In this document: in pieces, positions 17,031 to 25,328 of the stretch
How the letters are laid out: the number at the start of each line of letters is the position of its first letter
Position numbering within the stretch: the first letter of the stretch is position 1
Source of the DNA: Leadbetterella lacustris
GTDB taxonomy: Bacteria; Bacteroidota; Bacteroidia; Cytophagales; Spirosomataceae
Reading direction: 5' to 3'
Length of the DNA stretch: 64,000 nucleotides
Assembly (NCBI GenBank): GCA_965234335.1
Contig: OZ248456.1
Span: forward strand, 62,001-126,000
Notes under the pieces: model-generated
What the model was told of the DNA's origin: nothing
What the model saw: the letters and a program-made list of their open reading frames with translations, nothing else
The model's database searches: none
Position numbers and translations under genes: made by a program

Positions 17031-18062
17031 CATCAAAACGATATCATCTGCATGAATGAAAATCAAGTTCTGTACTTTAAGGTTTTCTTGTAATGCTTGA
17101 GATGGTATTCTTGCTTTACCTACCGCCAATATTTGTTTGTCCTCATCAAATATTTCTACCAACTCGCCCACTTCAAATTCTCCATCAAAACCTGAAATAC
17201 CTACGGCCAAAAGACTTTTACGACTTACAAGTGCCTTGCTAGCACCAGAATCTACAGTAACACTACCCACTGATATGGCACCGCTTGCAATCCATTTGTT
17301 TTTGGCTGACAGATTGGCCTCTTGAGGTAAAAAAACAGTGCCCGCCTTTTCGTTGATGGCGTTCAATATACCATCTGCCAGTTTCATTCCGAATATAATT
17401 ACCTTGATTCCCATTTTGTTTGCCAAATGCGTAAAGGTAAGCTTAGAAGCCATTCCGCCAAGACCGAGAGCCGTTTTGGATTTACTCACCATACCTAGTA
17501 TTTCCTCATCGACTTTCTCTACTCGGCACACCAATTGCCCCTCTTTATTAAGCAAACCACCAGATGCCGTGCAAAGCATAAGAACCTCCGCACCGAAACC
17601 ACCTGCAATCAATGTGGCCAATTCGTCGTTGTCTGAAAACTTCAGCTCTCTATTGCTCACTACGTCGTTTTCGTTGGCTATTGGTATAATGTTACTTTTC
17701 CAAAGCTCATCGTAGGTTTCTTTCAATTGCAAAAACTGTTGCCTATTGGCAAAATGTTGTCTTTCCAAAAGACTTTGAGCAACATTTATACTGTATTTTT
17801 CAAAAGCCTGATCGTACATTTTCAACAAGAGAGGATTACCAACGGCAGCAGCAGCTTTTCTTTGACTGATGTTGCCTTCGTAGTTTTGCACAAAATGCTT
17901 ACCGGCACCCACAGCTCCCGATGAAACAATAATGATTCTATATTTTTTATGAAGAATAGCCGCTTGCCGAGCAATCTCGTCAATAATAGCTATATCGGGC
18001 TCACCTGAAGGCTTTGTAATAGAAGCTGTTCCAAATTTAAGAACTAACAAGGGTCTTTTCAT
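17028..18062 (-). CDS. proB: Glutamate 5-kinase
   Basis: 344 residues. It phosphorylates glutamate at the gamma carboxyl, the first step in proline synthesis, and is usually feedback-inhibited by proline. Amino-acid kinase domain: LVLKFGTASITKP at the start, IIVSSGAVGAGKH (about 44-55), ENDVVSNRELKFSDND and the AGGFGAEVLMLCTASGGL substrate region; the last 75 residues form a PUA domain (GAISVDSGASKAL... GKARIPS). proA is not in the window. A diverged intergenic repeat copy lies directly before the start codon. Confidence 0.95.
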   Translation of the reverse strand: MKRPLLVLKFGTASITKPSGEPDIAIIDEIARQAAILHKKYRIIIVSSGAVGAGKHFVQNYEGNISQRKAAAAVGNPLLLKMYDQAFEKYSINVAQSLLERQHFANRQQFLQLKETYDELWKSNIIPIANENDVVSNRELKFSDNDELATLIAGGFGAEVLMLCTASGGLLNKEGQLVCRVEKVDEEILGMVSKSKTALGLGGMASKLTFTHLANKMGIKVIIFGMKLADGILNAINEKAGTVFLPQEANLSAKNKWIASGAISVGSVTVDSGASKALVSRKSLLAVGISGFDGEFEVGELVEIFDEDKQILAVGKARIPSQALQENLKVQNLIFIHADDIVLM

Positions 18063-18150
18063 CTGTTTATAATTTATAGCTAAGTGGATCAGATGCTAAA
18101 AAGTCACCATTTTTCTGTGTTCATAAAACCTTAGCCATCAGTGTTTTATA
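18063..18150 (-). repeat. Dispersed intergenic repeat, copy C (diverged)
   Basis: Read on the minus strand it keeps the landmarks AAAACACTGATGGCTAAGGTTTTA, ACACAGAAAAATGGTGAC and AAATTATAAACAG followed at once by the proB ATG. The middle TTTGCG block is degraded and the hairpin is imperfect, so this is the least certain full-length copy. Confidence 0.55.
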
Positions 18151-18151
18151 T

Positions 18152-18712
18152 CTAATCAATATTTCGTGGCAGGCTTAAAAACTTAGCGAGATTTGCATGG
18201 ATGCCACCATAAAAGAAATCAAGGATTGTATTGATATCATCCGAAAACTCTATTTGATAATCCTCATGGATGGCTTTTAGATTTTTTATCAAAAGCAACA
18301 CTTTCTTGATATTATATTCATTCAGGTTGTGGTTATATTTCAGGTCAGGTTTGTTAAAAACGGCAGCATACAAATTTATACATCTCAAAATAAGTTTAAC
18401 TCCTAACCGCACCTCTCCTATTTTATCAGCAGTTATTTTTTTATGATGTGCAATTTGAGCAAAATAAGATCTTTGAAGGGTCAATAAATCTTTAGATTTA
18501 ATGAAGCTATATCCTTTTATATTTTCAATCTCCTCTAAAACTGCATCTTGCCTAAGTTGCAAATCGAACTCAGGGTGTTCTAGCAGTTGAAAATGAAGTT
18601 TCTCCACCAAAACCTTATCTTTATTAATAAGACGAATAAGGATTTTGTTCTTTTCTTTTGCTGGCAGAGCAATAATGGCCTGCTCGAGGTCTTTTTCTAT
18701 CAATTTGGCCAT
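18152..18712 (-). CDS. Unknown protein downstream of nuoH
   Basis: 186 residues, no recognised family. Mostly helical and charged, with no signal peptide or membrane segment. It begins MAKLIEKDLEQAIIALPAKEKNKILIRLINKDK, then has several amphipathic helices; no metal-binding or catalytic motif stands out. It begins one base after the nuoH stop, so the two are almost certainly co-transcribed. A role connected to complex I is possible from position alone but is not shown by the sequence. Confidence 0.75.
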   Translation of the reverse strand: MAKLIEKDLEQAIIALPAKEKNKILIRLINKDKVLVEKLHFQLLEHPEFDLQLRQDAVLEEIENIKGYSFIKSKDLLTLQRSYFAQIAHHKKITADKIGEVRLGVKLILRCINLYAAVFNKPDLKYNHNLNEYNIKKVLLLIKNLKAIHEDYQIEFSDDINTILDFFYGGIHANLAKFLSLPRNID

Positions 18713-18713
18713 T

Positions 18714-19802
18714 TTACCATATCATTAAAATTCGCCAAAAAGCTGAGACCAAAACCATAATCAAACACAGAGGTGTAAGCACTTTCCAACAGAGATACAT
18801 CAATTGGTCAATCCTGAGGCGGGGCAAGGTCCACCTTACCCACATTTGTACCAACATACCCAAGTACGCTTTTGAAAACATCCAAAAAGCTCCCCAAAGA
18901 TGCATAGCAATGGAACCTTCAGAGCCAGACGTCCAATCAGCCAATTTCAAGGAACCTATGTTTGGAAATGCCGTGTTCCACCCACCTAAAAACAAAATAG
19001 CAGCCATAAAAGCCAACAAAAGCATCATGCCATATTCTGCCAAAAAAATGATGGCCCAACGAAAACCCGAATACTCAGTATGAAAACCAGCAATCAACTC
19101 CGACTCAGCCTCAGGTAAATCGAAAGGAGCTCTATTGGCCTCTGCTAAGCCTGAAATTACAAAAACTATAAAAACAATAAATAAAAATGGGCTTCTAAAA
19201 ATATTCCAAGTCAAAAAACCACCTACATTGGTTGTTTCAATACCTAGGGCTTTTATACCAAAAAGATAATTCGGCTCTGTAGAAAAAACACCTTGAAAAC
19301 TGACAATTTCCTGTAAGTTAAGACTGGCACTCGTGATGGCCACACAGAGAATACATAGGCCAATAGGCACCTCATAAGATAGAATTTGGGCTACAGAACG
19401 CATGGAACCCAACAAGGCATACTTATTATTTGAGGACCAACCGGCCATCAAAATACCTATGATATCTAGAGAAATAACACCTATCAGAACGAATACACCT
19501 GATTGTAAATCAGCACCTTGAAGTAATTTATTAATGGGAATCAATGCGAAACCTGCAAAAATAGCCGCAAAAATAAGATATGGAGCAGCCTTGAAAAGTT
19601 TTTTATCCGCACTATCGGGTATAATATCCTCTTTCTGGAAGAGTTTCAACAAATCTGCAATCAATTGTAAAAGCCCCCATTTCCCGACCTCCATAGGGCC
19701 TAGTCGGTCTTGTATAAATGCCGAAAGTTTTCGTTCGAGATAAACACTCACGATAACATTGGCACCAATAACGGCAAGGAAAATAAGTAAGGCAACTAGC
19801 AT
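18714..19802 (-). CDS. nuoH: NADH-quinone oxidoreductase subunit H
   Basis: 362 residues, a polytopic inner-membrane protein with about eight helices. It forms much of the quinone pocket of complex I. Signatures: the N-terminal YLERKLSAFIQDRLGPMEVGKWGLLQLIADLLKL in parts (about 21-55), EVPIGLCIL, ANRAPFDLPEAESELIAGFHTEYSG (about 223-247) and the C-terminal WVRWTLPRLRIDQLM. All conserved acidic positions in these loops appear intact. It starts 3 bp after asnS and no other nuo gene is present in the window. Confidence 0.96.
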   Translation of the reverse strand: MLVALLIFLAVIGANVIVSVYLERKLSAFIQDRLGPMEVGKWGLLQLIADLLKLFQKEDIIPDSADKKLFKAAPYLIFAAIFAGFALIPINKLLQGADLQSGVFVLIGVISLDIIGILMAGWSSNNKYALLGSMRSVAQILSYEVPIGLCILCVAITSASLNLQEIVSFQGVFSTEPNYLFGIKALGIETTNVGGFLTWNIFRSPFLFIVFIVFVISGLAEANRAPFDLPEAESELIAGFHTEYSGFRWAIIFLAEYGMMLLLAFMAAILFLGGWNTAFPNIGSLKLADWTSGSEGSIAMHLWGAFWMFSKAYLGMLVQMWVRWTLPRLRIDQLMYLCWKVLTPLCLIMVLVSAFWRILMIW

Positions 19803-19805
19803 TGC

Positions 19806-21248
19806 TTAGAATTCAGCATTTTTGGGCGTACGTGGAAAAGGAATCACATCACGAATGTTACCCATACCCGTTACGAATAGAACCAAACGCTCAAAACCAA
19901 GACCGAAGCCCGAGTGAGGTGCAGAACCAAACTTACGGGTATCCAAATACCACCAAAGGTTTTCCGGATCAATACCAACTTCAGCTATTCTTGTCATGAG
20001 CTTTTCGTAGTTATCCTCTCTTTGCGACCCACCTATAATCTCTCCAATTCCAGGGAATAATACGTCCATGGCTCTGACTGTTTGCCCTGGGGCTGCATCC
20101 GATTCATCATCTTGCTTCATATAAAAAGCCTTGATGTCTTTTGGATAGTTGGTGAGTATAACCGGTTTTTTAAAATGCTTTTCTACTAAATATCTTTCGT
20201 GTTCCGACTGCAAGTCTATTCCCCAACCCACTTCGTATTGGAATTGCTTCTTCTGAGCTGGCTTCGACTTTAACAATATTTGTATGGCTTCGGTATAAGT
20301 CAATCTTTCGAAACTGTTTTCTACCACAAAGCTCAACTTTTCTAACAAAGTTTGCTCAGAACGTTCGTTTTGAGGCTTCGACTTTTCTTCTTCCAACAAT
20401 CTGTTTTGAAGAAACTCTAGGTCGTCTTTACAGTTGTCTAAGGCGTATTGGATGACATATTTAACAAAACTTTCTGCTAGGTTCATGTTGTCTTCCAATT
20501 CGTAGAAGGCAACTTCTGGCTCGATCATCCAAAATTCGGCGAGGTGACGTGTGGTATTGGAGTTTTCAGCTCTGAAGGTAGGCCCAAAAGTGTAGATTTT
20601 TGAAAGAGCCATAGCACCTAATTCACCTTCTAACTGGCCTGAAACCGTCAAAGATGTTTCTCTTCCAAAAAAATCTTGACTAAAATCTACGCTTCCATCT
20701 TCATTCTTGGGGGCAGCATTCGGCTCAAAACTACTCACACGAAACATCTCACCAGCACCTTCGGCATCCGAGGCAGTAATGATGGGTGTATGTAAATAGA
20801 AAAATCCGTTGTCGTTATAAAATTTATGAACTGCGAAAGCCAAAGCGTGCCTGATTCGGAAAATAGCTCCGAAAGTATTGGTCCTGAAACGTAAGTGGGC
20901 TTTTTCTCTCAAAAACTCAAGGCTATGTTTTTTGGGCTGCATCGGAAAAGTCTCATCCGCAGTACCATATACTTCAATAGCATGAGCGATAATTTCAACT
21001 GCCTGACCCGAACCTGCCGAAGCAACCAATACACCTCTAACTGCAACACATGCTCCAGTAGTTATTTTCTTAAGTGTTTCTTCGTCTATTTTACCGTCTT
21101 CTACTACTGCCTGAATATTTTTTATAGTAGAGCCGTCGTTAAGATTTATAAATACGATGTTGGCTTGACCTCTTTTGGTTCTGACCCACCCTTTCACTAC
21201 TACATTTTGACTTTCTGGCGAAAGTTGAAGAATATCTTTAATCTGCAT
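19806..21248 (-). CDS. asnS: Asparaginyl-tRNA synthetase
   Basis: 480 residues. Class II enzyme that charges tRNA-Asn in the cytoplasm. An OB-fold domain (about 14-110: VVVKGWVRTKRGQANIVFINLNDGS in parts) is followed by the class II core: motif 2 FRAENSNTTRHLAEFWMIEPE (in parts) and motif 3 GFGLGFERLVLFVTGM near the C-terminus, ending VIPFPRTP. Presence of AsnRS means Asn-tRNA is made directly. The gene is the first of asnS-nuoH-unknown. Confidence 0.97.
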   Translation of the reverse strand: MQIKDILQLSPESQNVVVKGWVRTKRGQANIVFINLNDGSTIKNIQAVVEDGKIDEETLKKITTGACVAVRGVLVASAGSGQAVEIIAHAIEVYGTADETFPMQPKKHSLEFLREKAHLRFRTNTFGAIFRIRHALAFAVHKFYNDNGFFYLHTPIITASDAEGAGEMFRVSSFEPNAAPKNEDGSVDFSQDFFGRETSLTVSGQLEGELGAMALSKIYTFGPTFRAENSNTTRHLAEFWMIEPEVAFYELEDNMNLAESFVKYVIQYALDNCKDDLEFLQNRLLEEEKSKPQNERSEQTLLEKLSFVVENSFERLTYTEAIQILLKSKPAQKKQFQYEVGWGIDLQSEHERYLVEKHFKKPVILTNYPKDIKAFYMKQDDESDAAPGQTVRAMDVLFPGIGEIIGGSQREDNYEKLMTRIAEVGIDPENLWWYLDTRKFGSAPHSGFGLGFERLVLFVTGMGNIRDVIPFPRTPKNAEF

Positions 21249-21284
21249 TTTTAACGAAAATTTATTATCGAATTAAATTTTCTG

Positions 21285-21292
21285 CAAAATTA
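21285..21292 (-). promoter_or_regulatory. -7 box of the asnS promoter
   Basis: TAATTTTG on the minus strand, 36 bp before the asnS ATG. No well-spaced -33 box. Confidence 0.5.
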
Positions 21293-21356
21293 AGGATTTC
21301 GAGGGGTATTTGCTATGCAAAATGGTGATAATTAAATGAGAAAAATATCAAAGGAT

Positions 21357-22379
21357 TTAATCCAAAGTAGTCTTAAAAGTTTCTTCTTCGGCATATTCAA
21401 TTAAATACGGAAAATCCAACTGCGTGATGGTGTTCTTTTCTTTTACATGTACACCAAAAACTTTTTCCACAGGAATTTTAAAATTAGCCTTTATGCTTAA
21501 AGAATAATAGTTATTTAAAGGCAAATTATTAGAACTCAAAAGCGGCACACAGACTTTATTCTGGTCGCTATTTTGGGCCGTTTCTGCATCTACCAACATC
21601 GGAAAAACGCAGTCATAAACATCAAACTGTCTTTTAATCAAGACCTTACGGCTTGGCAATTTGGCTTTACCTGACCACCAAATATCTTTAACGGCATTCA
21701 TAGCAGCTATGGTACTTTCTTTGTCAAGAACAGCTTTTAAATTCCCTAAGGTTACTCTTACATTTTTGGTCATTTCTGTCTCATATTCGCCATCGCTTAG
21801 TATAGACTGCATACCTAAATGTACCCCGAGAAGGTTGGAATAGGCATCTTCTACTGAAAAACTAGAGTAACGCTCTGGTACTAAAGGAATAAACGAAGCT
21901 CCGTAAGAAGTGGATATTTCGTGCCAAACAGACAAATCATAAGCAATTTTGCCGGCCAAATGCACTATATCTTCATCGGTTAAATTCTCAGGCACATTGA
22001 AATTCAAAGTTTTCATACCACCCTCATTGCCAAGTTTCAAAGAAAAAATGACTTTTTGCCTTTCTTTTTGAATATAGAGATACAAAAATGCCGTAAAGTC
22101 AGCAATATCCCTAAGGTGACCCATGTCTATAAATCCTCCTTTATGGGTGTATATGATACCGTTATTTTCGGCTTTATTACCCAAGTATTTGTGTTCCCCA
22201 ATAAGTTCAGGAGAGGTCACTTCGGTATATTTTATAAACGGCAAACCTACCACTTTGACGTTCACACCAAACGAGCAGCATGTCCTGATGATTCTGGGAG
22301 GTGGATTTTTAAGATTTACATCTTTGGGGGCTTTTGCAAATAAGCTTAAAGAAATAAATAAAAGTATTATAATTCGCAT
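21357..22379 (-). CDS. Exported protein, probably DUF4056 family
   Basis: 340 residues with a signal peptide (about residues 1-16, LFAKA). The mature N-terminus has PPRIIRTCCSFGVNV, and later YTHKGGFIDMGHLRDIADFTAFLYLY, a pattern I associate with DUF4056, along with WHEISTSYG near residue 155. The paired cysteines and the GGFID-H-RD motif suggest a catalytic or metal site, but no activity is known. It is monocistronic between asnS and a divergent PLP enzyme. Family call is from memory of the motif, so moderate confidence. Confidence 0.6.
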   Translation of the reverse strand: MRIIILLFISLSLFAKAPKDVNLKNPPPRIIRTCCSFGVNVKVVGLPFIKYTEVTSPELIGEHKYLGNKAENNGIIYTHKGGFIDMGHLRDIADFTAFLYLYIQKERQKVIFSLKLGNEGGMKTLNFNVPENLTDEDIVHLAGKIAYDLSVWHEISTSYGASFIPLVPERYSSFSVEDAYSNLLGVHLGMQSILSDGEYETEMTKNVRVTLGNLKAVLDKESTIAAMNAVKDIWWSGKAKLPSRKVLIKRQFDVYDCVFPMLVDAETAQNSDQNKVCVPLLSSNNLPLNNYYSLSIKANFKIPVEKVFGVHVKEKNTITQLDFPYLIEYAEEETFKTTLD

Positions 22380-22488
22380 ATTTTTGTATTTCCAAAAATT
22401 TGACCACGAAACTAATTCATTTGTGTCTAGTTTAGTGGAATGATAATGTTAAATTGATAATCGATTTTAAAAACAATAAGTTCAAAAT

Positions 22489-23439
22489 ATGCTTCTGAAT
22501 GTTCCGTCAAAACTAGACATTGTTACTACTCACGAACGAATCCGGCCATTTATTAACAGAACCCCAATATTGTCTTCTGACAAAATAAACGAAATATGTG
22601 GCTGCGAAGTGTTTTTTAAGTGCGAAAACCTTCAAAAAATCGGAGCATTTAAAGCGAGAGGTGGCATAAATGCCGCACTGAGCCTTGAAAAAGACCAAGT
22701 AACGTATGGAATTTGTACGCATTCGTCTGGAAATCATGCCCAAGCTGTAGCCCTTGCCGCTAAAATGTTAGGTGTAAAAGCCTACATTGTTATGCCAAGT
22801 AATGCACCCAAGCCCAAGGTAAATGGTGTGATTGAACTAGGTGCAGAGTTGATTTTTTGCGAACCCACCCTCGAAGCAAGAGAAAATGGCGTTAAAGAAA
22901 TAATTGAAAAAACGGGTGCAATATTTATACATCCATTTGATAACTACGACGTTATAGCCGGACAAGCGACTGCTTCAAAGGAGCTCTTGGAAGAAAAGCC
23001 CGACCTTGATGCTATACTTACACCCGTTGGTGGTGGTGGACTATTGAGCGGAACTGGCCTATCCGCCAAGTATTTCTCCAAAAAAGCCAAAGTTTACGCT
23101 GGAGAACCCGAGGGAGCAGCTGATGCTGTTTTATCTTTCAAATCAGGCAGAGTAGAAAAAGCTCCTTACATAAAAACGATTGCAGATGGACTCTTAACCA
23201 ACCTTTCAGAAAAAACCCTGGCCATAATCATGGAAACAGTAACCGATATACTTTTGGTAAGCGACGACGAAATTATTGCTGCACTGAAGTTGGTGTTTGA
23301 ACATCTAAAAATAATTATTGAACCATCTTGTGCAGTTCCGCTGGCAGCACTTATTAAAAACAAGGAATTATTTAAAAGCCAACAAGTTGGAATAATACTC
23401 AGTGGTGGAAATGTGGATTTGAGCCAATTGATTTTTTGA
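22489..23439 (+). CDS. PLP-dependent threonine/serine dehydratase (serine racemase-like)
   Basis: 316 residues, a fold-type II PLP enzyme without the C-terminal ACT regulatory domain. PLP lysine in KIGAFKARGG (about residue 55), phosphate-binding SSGNHAQAVALAAK, the TPVGGGGLLSG glycine loop (about 180) and a C-terminal ILSGGNVDL. It most likely deaminates threonine or serine to a 2-oxo acid plus ammonia, or racemises serine; the catabolic tdcB-like type and serine racemase cannot be separated by eye. Divergent from the DUF4056-like gene. Confidence 0.88.
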   Translation: MLLNVPSKLDIVTTHERIRPFINRTPILSSDKINEICGCEVFFKCENLQKIGAFKARGGINAALSLEKDQVTYGICTHSSGNHAQAVALAAKMLGVKAYIVMPSNAPKPKVNGVIELGAELIFCEPTLEARENGVKEIIEKTGAIFIHPFDNYDVIAGQATASKELLEEKPDLDAILTPVGGGGLLSGTGLSAKYFSKKAKVYAGEPEGAADAVLSFKSGRVEKAPYIKTIADGLLTNLSEKTLAIIMETVTDILLVSDDEIIAALKLVFEHLKIIIEPSCAVPLAALIKNKELFKSQQVGIILSGGNVDLSQLIF

Positions 23440-23464
23440 AAAAATAGCAAATTTTCAATAAAAA

Positions 23465-24421
23465 CTACAAAACCAAAAGCTCAACTCTCCTGTTTTTCCT
23501 ACGGGTTTCTTCGGTTTGGTTACTTGCGATTGGTCTGGTGCCTCCAAATCCTCGGGTGCTGATTCGTTTTTCGTCTATCCCTTTCTTGATCATAAAGTTT
23601 TTTACAGCCAAAGCTCTGTTTCTGGATAGCTCAAGATTAAGGTTAAAATCACCTTGACTGTCGGTATGGCCTTGCAATTCTATTTTGGCACTAGGGTTTT
23701 TCTCTAAAAAGGCGTAAATACTTTCTAATTCCGGTATCGACTCAGGTAATATAACATCCTGGCTTTGAAGAAAATACAGATCTTTTAACACACCTTTAGG
23801 ATTAAAATCCGCTGTGTTGCCTTGATTAGAAAATATTTGAAACAAATTGGAGGCCTTTTTCTCATCAATAAAAAAATCATACAGTTTGATCATAGACACT
23901 GCACCAGAAGTTGTGGGCGTGCCTTCTTGAGAGAAAAAACTAACTTGAGATTTGCTATCAATTTCTAGGTTGTTGTCAGTATCCGAGAAATTGAGCGTAA
24001 GTTTCCCGTTTACAAAAACGTTCATTTTCTTGGTTTGGGCGTTTCGGGTAGTAACCAAATGTACGTATTTACCTTGACTTGAAGCCAATTGATCTCCCAA
24101 AAGCTGTCCATAAAGCAACAAGCCGCCGTCATCGTACCTAAAATACATCTCTATGCCATACGATCCATTGATGAAATTCTTGAGTTGCGTATTGCCAAAA
24201 ACTAAACCCGAATTTTTTGGAAAACGATAAACTTTTCGTTTTTCTTTACCGAACTTCTCTACCACTTCATCCAAGAACTCACCCTTTTCACCTTCGACTC
24301 TCAAAGCGGGGAAATTACCTGAAAACTCCTCAAAACCTTTATCAAAGTAATATAAGGCTTGTTTTTGGGCATTGACCTGGTGTAAATAAAGACCAAAAAA
24401 AATAAATATTAGGAGTCGCAT
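23465..24421 (-). CDS. OmpA-family protein with LamG-like N-terminal domain
   Basis: 318 residues with a signal peptide (to about residue 18, QVNAQ). The middle (about 20-205) looks like a concanavalin/LamG sandwich (GIEMYFRYDDGGLLLYGQL, VFVNGKLTLNFSD). The C-terminal OmpA domain (about 225-318) has IELQGHTDSQGDFNLNLELS in parts, SRNRALAVKNF, ISTRGFGGTRPIASN and RRKNRRVEL, with the D and R residues that bind diaminopimelate. It probably anchors to peptidoglycan and presents the sandwich domain in the periplasm or at the surface. Confidence 0.88.
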   Translation of the reverse strand: MRLLIFIFFGLYLHQVNAQKQALYYFDKGFEEFSGNFPALRVEGEKGEFLDEVVEKFGKEKRKVYRFPKNSGLVFGNTQLKNFINGSYGIEMYFRYDDGGLLLYGQLLGDQLASSQGKYVHLVTTRNAQTKKMNVFVNGKLTLNFSDTDNNLEIDSKSQVSFFSQEGTPTTSGAVSMIKLYDFFIDEKKASNLFQIFSNQGNTADFNPKGVLKDLYFLQSQDVILPESIPELESIYAFLEKNPSAKIELQGHTDSQGDFNLNLELSRNRALAVKNFMIKKGIDEKRISTRGFGGTRPIASNQTEETRRKNRRVELLVL

Positions 24422-24442
24422 GTGCAGGTTTTAAATTTTTCC

Positions 24443-24450
24443 CAAAACTA
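24443..24450 (-). promoter_or_regulatory. -7 box before the OmpA-family gene
   Basis: TAGTTTTG on the minus strand, 21 bp before the ATG at 24421. Confidence 0.5.
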
Positions 24451-24525
24451 ACAAAATCCTCAAAATTATTCCGTTTAAATAGGATTCTTTGCTAGAAAAG
24501 TCTGAAATTTGTCAAAAAAAATAAC

Positions 24526-24756
24526 ATGGATTCTACTTTAGTTAAAAATGTTCTTGTTCAAGCCCTTCAGTTTATTGTCATAATTATGTTGATCAGCTTT
24601 GTGTTAGACACAGGATTTGAGAAACTTACAAAAGAGTCTTTGTTGACTAACTTGGAGAACTGGTTTAAAAGCATTCTTACGCTCAATAAATTGGGAATTT
24701 GGGTGGTGATTTCGTTGGGGTATAGTTATTTTAGAATCACCCGTTTGAGAAAATAA
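24526..24756 (+). CDS. Small membrane protein, unknown
   Basis: 76 residues with two hydrophobic helices: about residues 9-30 (VLVQALQFIVIIMLISFVL) and about 52-70 (LGIWVVISLGYSYF), linked by an amphipathic stretch and ended by RITRLRK, so both ends probably face the cytoplasm. No family recognised. It is divergent from the OmpA-family gene and ends 19 bp before a shared terminator. Confidence 0.6.
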   Translation: MDSTLVKNVLVQALQFIVIIMLISFVLDTGFEKLTKESLLTNLENWFKSILTLNKLGIWVVISLGYSYFRITRLRK

Positions 24757-24775
24757 AAGGTATGCGTGGTAAATG

Positions 24776-24808
24776 AAAATAGCTTGGGGCAAGGCACCAA
24801 GCCATTTT
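24776..24808. terminator. Bidirectional terminator
   Basis: Stem AAAAT-A-GCTTGG / CCAAGC-C-ATTTT (24776-24787 with 24797-24808; one mismatch), 9-nt loop. It lies between two convergent small genes. Confidence 0.65.
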
Positions 24809-24828
24809 GATTTATCTAACCCTAATTA

Positions 24829-25038
24829 TTATTGTGCCAAAGTAGCGAATGTGTCTTGCTTAATTGGCATGACTGCCCATAAGATGAGATACATTAATAC
24901 CACAGGTGCTGGCGTGAAGAAGGCACCTACGGCCAAAACCCTCAGAAGCGTAACATCGATGCCGAAATACTCAGCCATACCGGCCATCACACCGCCTAAC
25001 ATCGACTCGTTTCCTTTAATTCTAAATAGCTTTTTCAT
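24829..25038 (-). CDS. PspC-domain mini-protein, second copy
   Basis: 69 residues: KLFRIKGNESMLGGVMAGMAEYFGIDVTLLRV in parts, followed by one transmembrane helix (VVLMYLILWAVMP). Same architecture as the protein at 3703-3906, so a paralogue. Function unknown; PspC elsewhere acts in envelope stress. Confidence 0.88.
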   Translation of the reverse strand: MKKLFRIKGNESMLGGVMAGMAEYFGIDVTLLRVLAVGAFFTPAPVVLMYLILWAVMPIKQDTFATLAQ

Positions 25039-25073
25039 ATTTGTATTTGTTTATTTTGCTTTGTTTGATGATC

Positions 25074-25081
25074 CAAAATTA
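25074..25081 (-). promoter_or_regulatory. -7 box before the second PspC gene
   Basis: TAATTTTG on the minus strand, 35 bp before the ATG at 25038. Confidence 0.5.
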
Positions 25082-25328
25082 ACCTACAACAAGGTACTGT
25101 GTATAACAAAGTACATAGATGGATATAAATAATGATGAGGTGCGTTTTTTGATTATGGTATTTGAAATTTAATTTGCAATAGCTCTAAAAAGCAATCTAA
25201 TCACCTTCAGTTAGCTATCAAAACTAGCAATGCTGATTTTCACGACAGAAGCATGAATCCCTTAGTTGGTATTATAAATAAACAGTACACCAGTAACCAA
25301 TTCGCCAGCAAGGAATTAGCTAAACCCT

